Below, in pieces: positions 34,068 through 42,538 of a stretch of 64,000 bases of DNA. Made by a program: the position numbers and the translations under genes. Positions within the stretch are counted from its first letter, which is position 1. Every line of letters starts with the position of its first letter. A model generated the notes under the pieces. The model was not told the origin of the DNA, ran no database searches, and saw only the letters and a program-made list of their open reading frames with translations. The stretch covers positions 772,001-836,000 of the forward strand of contig NZ_JAFCJE010000001.1 in NCBI RefSeq assembly GCF_018131185.1. Direction: 5' to 3'. This stretch comes from Bradyrhizobium diazoefficiens. GTDB taxonomy: Bacteria; Pseudomonadota; Alphaproteobacteria; Rhizobiales; Xanthobacteraceae.

Positions 34068-35180
34068 TCAACCCGAGAGCCGCGCGATGACCGCAACCGG
34101 GCCGCCGCCCGCCGGCCCCTGATGCTCGGCGCCACCGGAAACATAGACCGCCCCGGTGCCGGCGAGACCTGCGATCAGGCCACCGACGGCGGCGCGCGCG
34201 TGGCGGGTCGAGCTGATGTCGGTATCCTCCAGCATGGTGTGGCGGAAGCCGCGCACGCTGCCATCGGGCGAGGCCTCCGCCTTGGCGAAGATGTTGACGA
34301 GCTTGCGGCCCGCGTTCGCTTGCGGCGCCACGCCAAGTCCAACGCTCGTCAATGCCGACATCACCGCGGCGGCGTCGATGGCATCGTCCATCACGGCATG
34401 ACCGATCTCGAAGTCGCTGACTGATGCCGCCGAATTGCCGAGCACGATGACGACGTTGCCCATCAGCTCGATCCCGGACGAGGTCGAGGCCACTTTCGAA
34501 AACAGATCGTAGCGCCGCAGCACGTCCTCATCGCGGACATCAAAGGCGATCTCGCCGAGCGCAACGGCAACGCCGAGCGCGGACGCACCGCGCGAATAGG
34601 CCATCGAGCTGTAGGCGCTCGTCGTCACCGTCTTGTTGCCGCGCGCGTTTGCCGCCGCGACGCGATCGCTGGTCAGCAGCGGGCACTTGATCTGCACGAA
34701 ATGGACGTCGGCGGGATCGGTGATGCCGGCATCTACCATCGCGGCTTTCACGGCCGTGGCCGTCTCCGTGATCTGCGCGGAGCGGCCGAGCTCCTCGGGC
34801 AGGAAATCGCGGGTGTGTGCCATGCCGATGCTCAGGCGCTTGCCTGCGATAGCGGCAGGCCGCTGCGGGACGTCCTGGCGCGTGAACACGGTGATGTGCG
34901 GGCTGAGAACGCCCTCGGTGCCACCTGACATCACGAAGGCGATCCGCTGCTCGACCTCCTGCGCGGTCAGGCCGAGCTTCGGCGCCAGTGCCGCGCACAG
35001 CGCGGCCACCGCATACTCGCGCGTAAAATCATTGACACCGCCATTGCCCTCGGTCTTGCCCAGGATGGCGAGGATCGATTTGGGATCGATCGCGCCGGAG
35101 TCGATCCTAGCCATGAGGCCGGAGACGTCGCCGGGGCCCTTGGTAACGAGCTTGAAGACGCCGACCGATGTGGCGCGCAT
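34068..35180 (-). CDS. Cyanuric acid amidohydrolase/barbiturase family ring-opening enzyme
   Basis: The 370-residue protein belongs to the small AtzD/barbiturase family, which has three repeated domains with Ser-Lys dyads. Visible marks are [34 protein letters not shown] and, at the end, [19 protein letters not shown]. The enzymes hydrolyse a ring amide of cyanuric acid or barbituric acid; from sequence alone I cannot separate the two. The ATG at 35180 has GAGGA 7 bases upstream. The adjacent NylA-like amidase could act on the ring-opened product. No triazine-specific regulator is adjacent. Confidence 0.85.
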   Translation of the reverse strand: MRATSVGVFKLVTKGPGDVSGLMARIDSGAIDPKSILAILGKTEGNGGVNDFTREYAVAALCAALAPKLGLTAQEVEQRIAFVMSGGTEGVLSPHITVFTRQDVPQRPAAIAGKRLSIGMAHTRDFLPEELGRSAQITETATAVKAAMVDAGITDPADVHFVQIKCPLLTSDRVAAANARGNKTVTTSAYSSMAYSRGASALGVAVALGEIAFDVRDEDVLRRYDLFSKVASTSSGIELMGNVVIVLGNSAASVSDFEIGHAVMDDAIDAAAVMSALTSVGLGVAPQANAGRKLVNIFAKAEASPDGSVRGFRHTMLEDTDISSTRHARAAVGGLIAGLAGTGAVYVSGGAEHQGPAGGGPVAVIARLSG

Positions 35181-35427
35181 GGAGTGTCCTCGTAGGAAGT
35201 CTGCTGGTCCGGCCGGCCAACCAGCCGTGGAACAGCGCCTTCTGTCAAGCCATTGGCATACGCCGACATCCGCACGAATGTGGCGAGATCGCATCGGTCC
35301 GACAAAAAATCCTCTGTCGACGGTGCTCAGCCGCACCTTGATGAATCAACCCCGGTTGGTCCATAAGCGGCGTCCCGTGGTCGGCGGTTCGCCGCCGTAT
35401 TGCGTGCTTGGATAGGGGAATTCGCGC

Positions 35428-37764
35428 GTGGCAAACATCAACCAGAAGATTGCGCAGGAGCTTGGGGTTCGCGCCGAGCAGGTCGAGGCGGCGGTGACGC
35501 TGCTCGACGGCGGTGCCACGGTTCCCTTCATCGCACGCTACCGCAAGGAAGCGACCGGCGCGCTCGACGACGCGCAATTGCGCACCCTGGAGGAGCGCCT
35601 GGTCTATCTGCGCGAGCTCGAAGACCGCCGCAAGGCCGTCCTCGAATCAGTTCGCGAGCAGGGCAAGCTCGATGCCGCGCTCGAAGCCTCCATTCTCGCC
35701 GCCGACAGCAAGGCCCGTCTCGAAGACATCTATCTGCCGTTCAAGCCGAAGCGCCGCACCAAGGCGGAGATTGCCAAGGAAGCCGGCCTCGAGCCGCTCG
35801 CCAATCAGTTGATCGCGGAGCCGACCAACGATCCGAAGGTGGTGGCCGAAAGCTTCGTCAACGTCGAGAAGGGGGTTGCCGATGCCGCTGCTGCGCTGGA
35901 TGGCGCCCGCGCCATCCTGGTCGAGCGGTTCGACGAGGACGCCGATTTGATCGGCGCGCTGCGCGAGGAGATGTGGACCAATGCACGCATGGCGTCCAAG
36001 GTGCGCGACGGCAAGAAGACCGAGGGCGAGAAATTCGCCGACTATTTCGAGTTCTCGGAGCCGCTGACCAAATTGCCGTCGCACCGCATCCTCGCGATGT
36101 TCCGCGGCGAGAAGGAAGAGATCCTCGACCTCCAGATTCAGGCCGAGGCTGAGGCGCCGCCGCCGGGCGTGCCCAGCGCCTATGAATTGAAGATCATGAA
36201 GCGGTTCGGCATCGCCGACCTCAAGCGCGCCGGCGATCGCTGGCTGATCGACACCGTGCGCTGGGCCTGGCGCACCAAGATCCAGGTGCATCTCAACATC
36301 GACCTGCGCATGCGGCTGTGGAACGCCGCCGAGACCGAGGCCGTGCGCGTGTTCGCTTCCAACCTGCGCGATCTCCTGCTGGCCGCGCCGGCCGGCACCC
36401 GCGTCACCATGGGGCTGGATCCCGGCTACCGCACCGGCGTCAAGGTCGCCGTCACCGATGCCACCGGCAAGGTCGTCGATACCGCGGTGATCTATCCGCA
36501 CGAGCCGCAGCGGCAATGGAATGAGTCGCTCGCGATCCTCGGCAAGCTCGCGTTGAAGCATCGCGTCGAGCTGATCGCGATCGGCAACGGCACCGCCTCG
36601 CGCGAGACCGACAAGCTCGCAGGCGATCTCGTCAAGGGTCTGGCCGAGCTGAAGATGACCAAGATCGTGGTGTCGGAGGCCGGTGCGTCGGTTTATTCGG
36701 CCTCGGCTTTCGCCTCGGAGGAATTGCCGGGTCTCGACGTCACCCTGCGCGGCGCGGTCTCGATCGCCCGGCGTCTGCAGGATCCGCTCGCCGAACTCGT
36801 CAAGATCGAGCCCAAGGCGATCGGCGTCGGCCAGTATCAGCACGACCTCGGCCAGGCCAAGCTGGCCAAATCGCTCGATGCCGTGGTCGAGGACTGCGTC
36901 AACGCGGTCGGCGTCGACGTCAACACCGCTTCGGCGCCGCTGCTTGCGCGCGTGTCCGGCGTCGGCTCTGGTCTGGCGCAGAGCATCGTGGCGCATCGTG
37001 ATGCCAACGGGCCGTTCAAGTCCCGCAAGGCGCTCAAGGACGTGCCCCGGCTCGGGCCGAAGGCGTTTGAGCAGTGCGCGGGCTTCCTGCGCATTCTCGG
37101 CGGCGAGGACCCGCTCGACGCCTCCGGCGTGCATCCCGAGGCCTATCCGGTGGTGCGGCGCATTCTCAGCGCCACCAAGAGCGACATCAAGGCGCTGATC
37201 GGCAGCAGCGAGATCGTGCGCACGCTCAAGCCGAAGGATTTCGTCGACGAGACTTTCGGTCTGCCGACCGTCACCGACATCCTGCGAGAACTCGAAAAGC
37301 CTGGCCGCGACCCGCGCCCGGCGTTCAAGGCCGCGGTGTTCAAGGAGGGCGTCGAGGAGATCAAGGATCTCAAGAAGGGCATGATCCTCGAGGGCACCGT
37401 GACCAACGTCGCTGCCTTCGGCGCCTTCGTCGACATCGGCGTGCACCAGGACGGTCTCGTGCACATCTCGGCGATGTCCAAGACCTACATCAAGGATCCG
37501 CGCGAGGTGGTGAAGCCCGGCGACATCGTCAAGGTGAAGGTGCTGGACTTCGAAGTCGCGCGCAAGCGCATCTCGCTGACGCTGCGCCTCGACGACGAGG
37601 TCGGCGCCAAGAAGGACGCCCCCGGCATGCAGCGCGACAACAGCTCACGCAACCCTTCCCGAATGACGTCGTCCGCACCGCGCAAGCAGGAATCCTCAGG
37701 CGGCGGCGCACTCGCCGAAGCGCTGCGCCGCGCGGCGGAAAAGAACGGCGGCAAGCGGGTGTAA
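35428..37764 (+). CDS. tex: Tex family RNA-binding transcription accessory protein
   Basis: The 778-residue protein has the full Tex layout: an N-terminal helical region, a YqgF/RuvC-like domain ([16 protein letters not shown], about residues 330-450), helix-hairpin-helix repeats ([16 protein letters not shown]), and a C-terminal S1 domain (about 650-720, [20 protein letters not shown]). Tex binds single-stranded nucleic acid and affects transcription. After the S1 domain there is a 60-residue low-complexity tail. The start is a GTG at 35428 preceded by AGGGGA. It is monocistronic. Confidence 0.95.
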   Translation: MANINQKIAQELGVRAEQVEAAVTLLDGGATVPFIARYRKEATGALDDAQLRTLEERLVYLRELEDRRKAVLESVREQGKLDAALEASILAADSKARLEDIYLPFKPKRRTKAEIAKEAGLEPLANQLIAEPTNDPKVVAESFVNVEKGVADAAAALDGARAILVERFDEDADLIGALREEMWTNARMASKVRDGKKTEGEKFADYFEFSEPLTKLPSHRILAMFRGEKEEILDLQIQAEAEAPPPGVPSAYELKIMKRFGIADLKRAGDRWLIDTVRWAWRTKIQVHLNIDLRMRLWNAAETEAVRVFASNLRDLLLAAPAGTRVTMGLDPGYRTGVKVAVTDATGKVVDTAVIYPHEPQRQWNESLAILGKLALKHRVELIAIGNGTASRETDKLAGDLVKGLAELKMTKIVVSEAGASVYSASAFASEELPGLDVTLRGAVSIARRLQDPLAELVKIEPKAIGVGQYQHDLGQAKLAKSLDAVVEDCVNAVGVDVNTASAPLLARVSGVGSGLAQSIVAHRDANGPFKSRKALKDVPRLGPKAFEQCAGFLRILGGEDPLDASGVHPEAYPVVRRILSATKSDIKALIGSSEIVRTLKPKDFVDETFGLPTVTDILRELEKPGRDPRPAFKAAVFKEGVEEIKDLKKGMILEGTVTNVAAFGAFVDIGVHQDGLVHISAMSKTYIKDPREVVKPGDIVKVKVLDFEVARKRISLTLRLDDEVGAKKDAPGMQRDNSSRNPSRMTSSAPRKQESSGGGALAEALRRAAEKNGGKRV

Positions 37765-37813
37765 GGCAGCCCTCAATGCGATCCGATCGCACTGTCTGGA
37801 TGCCAAGACCCGC

Positions 37814-38185
37814 TTACAGCTCGATCACGCCCCGCCGCGCCGCATGTGCAACCGCATCGGTGCGGCCGGTGGCATCGAGCTTGTCGAGCAGCGAGCCGAC
37901 GTGGAACTTGACGGTGTGCACGGAAATGCCGAGCCGGCGCGCGATCATCTTGTTGGAGGCGCCCTCGGCCATCAGCGCCAGCACGTCGAGCTCGCGCTGC
38001 GTCAGCGCGATGTCCTCGGGCATGCGGCGCGGATCGCGGGCGACGATCGCGGCAGCGGCCTGCTCGCCGGGCCCGGCAAGACGAAGCCCGGCGATGTTGC
38101 CGAGCAACGCCGCCAGGCGATCGGCGAGCGCGGGGTCGTCGATCTCCAAGGCGAGCACGATCTCTGGCATCTTGTCCTCGCTCAC
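37814..38185 (-). CDS. LuxR-type HTH regulator with a vestigial receiver
   Basis: The 123-residue protein ends in a clear GerE/LuxR HTH (LTQRELDVLALMAEGASNKMIARRL, then ISVHTVKFHVGSLLDKL). Its first 50 residues, EIVLALEIDDPALADRLAALL followed by GLRLAG, look like the first strand-helix-strand of a response-regulator receiver, but the phosphoacceptor Asp region and the rest are missing. It cannot be phosphorylated in the usual way. Its ATG overlaps the stop codon of the pseudoprotease gene (ATGA), so the two are translationally coupled and probably act together. Confidence 0.85.
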   Translation of the reverse strand: MSEDKMPEIVLALEIDDPALADRLAALLGNIAGLRLAGPGEQAAAAIVARDPRRMPEDIALTQRELDVLALMAEGASNKMIARRLGISVHTVKFHVGSLLDKLDATGRTDAVAHAARRGVIEL

Positions 38186-39039
38186 GCCTCCGGCCTCTCG
38201 CCGACCGTGACCTTGAAGCTGACTGGTTCGCCGCCGCGGCGCGCGGCGACATCGACCACGGTGCCAACGCTCGACGGACCCAGCGTCCGCGACAACGCGC
38301 GCACGCCGGACAGCTTCTGATCGTTGACCGCGACGATCACATCGCCCTGGCGTATGCCGGCGGCGGCCGAAGGTCCGGCCTTGTCCACATTCATCACCAT
38401 CGCGCCGATGCCGTCGTCGAGCCGGACCGGCTGCAGCCCGAGGCCGAGATAGCCGCGCGCGATGCGGCCGCGCACCTCCAGCTGCGCGGCGACGCGCTCG
38501 ATCGTCGCTGTCGGGATCACCAGCACGCGCCGCGGGCCGAGCACGGCCATGCCGAACGCCTCACCGGATGCGTCGAGCGCGACGCCGCCTTCTTGGCTGG
38601 GACGCAGGCGGACGTCGAGTTCGATCCGCGCATCGATGTCGCCGCCGCGCAACGAGCGCCAGCTATTGCCGGACGCCGATACCATCCCGAGCGCCGCGCT
38701 CGGCGTATCGCGGTGGGTCGCGACCACCACCGACAAGGCGCCCAGCGGCGGGACGGTCGCGGCGAGCTTGACCGGGGTCGTCGCAATGTCGGCGCGGAGC
38801 AGCGCGATGTCGGTCGTGTGGTCGCGGCCGGCGATCGTGGCGGCCACGCGGCTGCCGTCGGGAAGGCCGATCTCGACCTCGCCCTCGTCGGCCAGCGCCT
38901 CGTCGGCGGTGACGATCAGGCCTGCCTTCCAGACGAAGCCGGTCGCACGGGAGCGATGCGAGTGCACGGCGACGACTGAGGGCGCGGTGCGCGCCACCAT
39001 TGCCGCGAGCAGCGAGGACAGGGCGGTTAGGTCAGTCAT
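38182..39039 (-). CDS. HtrA/S1C-like pseudoprotease with PDZ domain
   Basis: The 285-residue protein has the trypsin-like HtrA core plus one PDZ domain (about 185-280, ARGYLGLGLQPVRLDDGIGA). Aligned with the intact HtrA of this window (41312-42412), the catalytic His position is Glu 47 (TADEAL for TNNHVV), the Asp is kept (Asp 77 in TTDIALL) and the Ser position is Glu 150 (SQEGG for GNSGG). It should be inactive as a protease. It has no signal peptide, so it probably sits in the cytosol as a scaffold or sensor. AGGAG precedes the ATG; the next gene, a LuxR-type regulator, overlaps by four bases. Confidence 0.85.
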   Translation of the reverse strand: MTDLTALSSLLAAMVARTAPSVVAVHSHRSRATGFVWKAGLIVTADEALADEGEVEIGLPDGSRVAATIAGRDHTTDIALLRADIATTPVKLAATVPPLGALSVVVATHRDTPSAALGMVSASGNSWRSLRGGDIDARIELDVRLRPSQEGGVALDASGEAFGMAVLGPRRVLVIPTATIERVAAQLEVRGRIARGYLGLGLQPVRLDDGIGAMVMNVDKAGPSAAAGIRQGDVIVAVNDQKLSGVRALSRTLGPSSVGTVVDVAARRGGEPVSFKVTVGERPEA

Positions 39040-39233
39040 GGTGGGCTCCTGTAAGTTGTCCTCAATCTGGGATGTCGCGGGCGATTGCGAAACTGGCCGG
39101 GTGGCCAGGACCAGGGCGGCTCGCCGCATGAGCGGCCGACGAACATGTGATTGGGAGCGCTTCACGGGAACGTGTAGCAATCGGCAGAACATTGCGCTCC
39201 ACGGCCTCGAGCCTTTTCAGCGAGTCCCGACCG

Positions 39234-40199
39234 ATGACCATCGATCTCACCCGCCGCACCTTGCTGCAACTCGCCGGCGCCACCTCGCTTGCAATGGCAG
39301 CCGCGGCCGCAGCGCGTGCCGAGGGGACACCGCAGGGCAGCGGGCCGACCTATGCCAGCCGCACGCCGATGCGGGTCGGCATGGTGACGCTCCGGGTGAA
39401 GAATCTCGACAAGGTTGCGGATTACTACCGGGACGTGATCGGGCTCACCGTGATGGAGCGATCGGCGGCCGCCGCAAGGCTCGGCACATCAGGCATTACG
39501 CTGCTGGTGCTGGAGGCCCGCCCCGATGCGGCAATCGAGCCGCGCAACGCCGCCGGCCTCTATCACACCGCCTTCCTGATGCCGACCCGCAAGGACCTGG
39601 CGCGGTGGTTGGTGCACGCGGCTTCGCACCGCGTGAAGCTGTCGGGCTTTGCCGACCATCTCGTCAGCGAGTCCGTTTATCTCGACGACCCGGAAGGCAA
39701 CGGCATCGAGGTCTATGCGGACCGCGATCCCTCGCAATGGCAATGGAGCGAGGGCAGCGTGAAGATGGCGAGCGACGAGCTCAACATTCCCGATCTGCTG
39801 TCACTGACCAACACGCGCGTGCCTGATTACGCCAAGGCGCCGGACGGAGCGCGCATCGGCCACATGCATCTGCGTGTCGGCGATCTCACGCAGGCCGGAA
39901 ACTTCTATCATGGCACGATCGGCCTCGATCCGACCCGCAGCCGCAGCGGTGCCGCGTTCCTGTCGTCGGGCCGCTATCATCATCATCTCGGCATCAATGT
40001 CTGGCAGAGCCAGGGCGCGGGCCAACGCGACGACCAGACGACCGGCCTTGCCTGGTTCTCGCTGGTGACGGAGAAGCCGGACATTCTCGCCGCGCAGGAG
40101 GAGCGCCTGCGCAAGGGCGGTGTGCAGATGACGACGATCGCAGGCGGCGTGGAGGCCGCCGATCCCTGGGGCACGAAGGTGCGGCTGCTCAGGGTTTGA
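39234..40199 (+). CDS. Tat-exported VOC/glyoxalase-fold protein
   Basis: The 321-residue protein has a twin-arginine signal ([20 protein letters not shown], cleavage near ARA). Two vicinal-oxygen-chelate repeats follow: [20 protein letters not shown] with [10 protein letters not shown] and [12 protein letters not shown], then [20 protein letters not shown] with HHHLGINVW. The metal-ligand pattern (His/Glu) resembles CatE-type extradiol dioxygenases or lyases. Such proteins are normally cytosolic, so Tat export of a folded, probably metal-loaded member is notable. It is followed by a DapA-family gene 62 bases later. Confidence 0.85.
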   Translation: MTIDLTRRTLLQLAGATSLAMAAAAAARAEGTPQGSGPTYASRTPMRVGMVTLRVKNLDKVADYYRDVIGLTVMERSAAAARLGTSGITLLVLEARPDAAIEPRNAAGLYHTAFLMPTRKDLARWLVHAASHRVKLSGFADHLVSESVYLDDPEGNGIEVYADRDPSQWQWSEGSVKMASDELNIPDLLSLTNTRVPDYAKAPDGARIGHMHLRVGDLTQAGNFYHGTIGLDPTRSRSGAAFLSSGRYHHHLGINVWQSQGAGQRDDQTTGLAWFSLVTEKPDILAAQEERLRKGGVQMTTIAGGVEAADPWGTKVRLLRV

Positions 40200-40261
40200 T
40201 CGCCGGCGCGCGCGTTGGTAAGACCGGTCGGGCGCAAACCAGCACTCCGGGGTCTCACCGA

Positions 40262-41137
40262 ATGGCCGAATTCCACGGCGTCTTTCCCTATCTCGTCTCG
40301 CCCGTCGATGCCGACGGCGCGGTACGGACCAACGTGCTGGCAAAGCTCTGCGACGATCTGATCGACGCCGGCGTGCATGGGCTGACGCCCCTGGGCTCGA
40401 CCGGCGAATTCGCTTATCTCGATGCCGTGCAACGGACCGCGGTCGTGCGGACCACGATCGAGGTCGCGAAGGGCCGCGTGCCCGTGATCGCGGGTGTCGC
40501 CTCGACCTCGACAGGGGATGCAGTCGCCCAGGCGAAGGCGTATCAGAAGCTCGGCGCCGACGGCATCCTGGCGATCCTGGAGGCCTATTTCCCGCTCACT
40601 GACGCCCAGGTCGAATCCTATTTCCGTGCCATCGCTGATGCCGTCGACATTCCCGTCGTCATCTACACCAATCCGCAATTCCAGCGCTCCGATCTCACCC
40701 TCGACATCATCGCACGCCTCGCCGAGCATCCGCGCATCGGCTACATCAAGGACGCCTCGACCAACACGGGCCGGCTGCTCTCGATCATGAACCGCTGCGG
40801 CGATTCCTTGCGCGTGTTCTCGGCCTCCGCCCATATCCCGGCTGCGGTGATGCTGATCGGCGGGCTCGGCTGGATGGCGGGCCCGGCCTGCATCATCCCG
40901 CGCCAGAGCGTCGCGCTTTACGACCTCTGCAAGGCGGGCCGTTGGGATGAAGCCATGGCGCTGCAGCGCCGGCTATGGCGGATCAACGAGGCTTTCGCCC
41001 GCTTCAACCTCGCCGCCTGCATCAAGGCGGGGCTTTCGATCCAGGGCTATGACGTCGGCGATCCCGTTCCCCCGCAGGCCCCGCTGACGGCGGATGCGCG
41101 CAAGGTGGTGGAGGCGGCGCTGCGCGAGGTCGCGTAG
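40262..41137 (+). CDS. DapA-family lyase/aldolase
   Basis: The 291-residue protein is a DHDPS/NAL-family TIM barrel: [14 protein letters not shown] (pyruvate-carboxylate binding), VVIYTNPQF with the catalytic Tyr, and GYIKDAS with the Schiff-base Lys. The family condenses or cleaves 2-oxo acids using pyruvate chemistry. Its distance from a true dapA context and its sequence suggest a catabolic aldolase or dehydratase rather than lysine biosynthesis; I cannot assign the substrate. The ATG at 40262 is the conserved-looking start. Confidence 0.85.
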   Translation: MAEFHGVFPYLVSPVDADGAVRTNVLAKLCDDLIDAGVHGLTPLGSTGEFAYLDAVQRTAVVRTTIEVAKGRVPVIAGVASTSTGDAVAQAKAYQKLGADGILAILEAYFPLTDAQVESYFRAIADAVDIPVVIYTNPQFQRSDLTLDIIARLAEHPRIGYIKDASTNTGRLLSIMNRCGDSLRVFSASAHIPAAVMLIGGLGWMAGPACIIPRQSVALYDLCKAGRWDEAMALQRRLWRINEAFARFNLAACIKAGLSIQGYDVGDPVPPQAPLTADARKVVEAALREVA

Positions 41138-41311
41138 CCGAGTGTCACGCGGCAATATGTCCCTGAATATCCTGCGGAAAGCCAAACCGGGCCCTATCTG
41201 CCTCGATCAGGAAACTTCCAGCCGTCTGCGACGTTGCTGCGTGAGCGAGGTCTGCAATCCATGCATGTGCATTCCGAACACTATTTTCAGCACGCATCGC
41301 GGTGATCATCC

Positions 41312-42412
41312 ATGAATCGTCGCTACGCAATCGGCGCGGCAGCCTTTGCCGCCGTGCTGCTCGCCGTCACCGCCGCGAAGATCCTGCATGTCCCGATGCT
41401 GCATGTCCCATGGGCGGCGTCCTCCGCGCGTGCGGTCGAGCAGCGCGGGCCGCTGTCCGATGGCGAAAAGGCGACCATCGACATCTTCGAACGCGTCTCG
41501 CCTTCGGTGGTCCAGGTTGCGGCGAAATCAGCAGCCAGTCCCCTCATGGGAGAGGAAGGCCAGGGCGGCTCTTCCGGCACGGGATTTGTCTGGGACCGCG
41601 ACGGGCACCTCGTGACGAACAATCACGTCGTGGCCAATGGCGGCGAGATCGCGGTACGCTTTGCGTCGGGAGAGGTCGCCGAGGTGGACCTTGTCGGCAC
41701 GGCTCCTAATTACGACCTCGCGGTGCTGCGAATCCGGAGTGTGCGCGAGCTGCCGCAGCCGGTGGCGCTCGGCAGCTCGAATGACCTGAAGGTCGGACAG
41801 TCCGCGTTTGCGATCGGCAATCCCTTCGGGCTAGATCAATCGATGACCAGCGGCATCATCAGCGCGCTCAAGCGCAGGCTTCCGACCCATGGCGGCCGGG
41901 AGATCGCCAATGTCATCCAGACCGATGCCGCGATCAATCCGGGCAATTCGGGCGGACCGTTGCTGGATTCCGCAGGCCGGTTGATCGGCGTCACGACGGC
42001 GATCATATCGCCCTCGGGTTCGAACGCCGGCATCGGTTTTGCGGTGCCGGTCGATGTCGTGAACCGGATTGTCCCCGAGCTCATCCGCAACGGCCGGGTG
42101 CCGACGCCCGGCATCGGCATCGTGGCGGCCGGCGAGGACGTTGCGACGCGGCTTGGCGTCCAAGGCGTGATCGTGGTGCGCACGGCCCCCGGCAGCCCCG
42201 CGGAGCGGGCGGGGATTCGTGGTGTCAACATGACGACCGGCGCGGTCGGAGACATCATCACTGCCGTCGAAGGCAAGCCGGTGCGGCGCCTCGCCGACCT
42301 GACCGATGCGCTGGAGCAGGCCGGTGCCGGGAAGACCGTTCGGCTCACGGTCAAGCGGGGCTCGGACAGCCGCGACGTGAACGTGGGCATCATCGACATC
42401 GAGCGTTCCTGA
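41312..42412 (+). CDS. Periplasmic HtrA/Deg-type serine protease with one PDZ domain
   Basis: The 366-residue protein has an N-terminal hydrophobic anchor or signal (residues 5-25), a trypsin-like domain with intact triad His 105 (TNNHVV), Asp 135 (NYDLAVL) and Ser 213 (GNSGGPL), and one PDZ domain (about 255-360). It is of the DegS/HhoB one-PDZ type and should act in envelope protein quality control. There is no adjacent sigma-factor or anti-sigma gene. It is useful as the active comparison for the pseudoprotease at 38182-39039. Confidence 0.92.
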   Translation: MNRRYAIGAAAFAAVLLAVTAAKILHVPMLHVPWAASSARAVEQRGPLSDGEKATIDIFERVSPSVVQVAAKSAASPLMGEEGQGGSSGTGFVWDRDGHLVTNNHVVANGGEIAVRFASGEVAEVDLVGTAPNYDLAVLRIRSVRELPQPVALGSSNDLKVGQSAFAIGNPFGLDQSMTSGIISALKRRLPTHGGREIANVIQTDAAINPGNSGGPLLDSAGRLIGVTTAIISPSGSNAGIGFAVPVDVVNRIVPELIRNGRVPTPGIGIVAAGEDVATRLGVQGVIVVRTAPGSPAERAGIRGVNMTTGAVGDIITAVEGKPVRRLADLTDALEQAGAGKTVRLTVKRGSDSRDVNVGIIDIERS

Positions 42413-42538
42413 CATCCCGCAATCTGCGCCAGCAAGGGCCTTGAGGCGCATTGCAGATGTGCCGCGGCTCGGTTGTCTCATCCGTAAAATCCGCTAAAAC
42501 CCCCGCGGTCGTTTTCCGGATTTCGAGGATAGAGCGGA

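Noticed and set aside
41145..41297. Short minus-strand frame (about 50 residues) between the DapA-family and HtrA genes
   Set aside because: It reads like a plausible peptide (NAHAWIADLAHAATSQ), but it has no clear ribosome site or recognisable family, so I could not support it as a gene.
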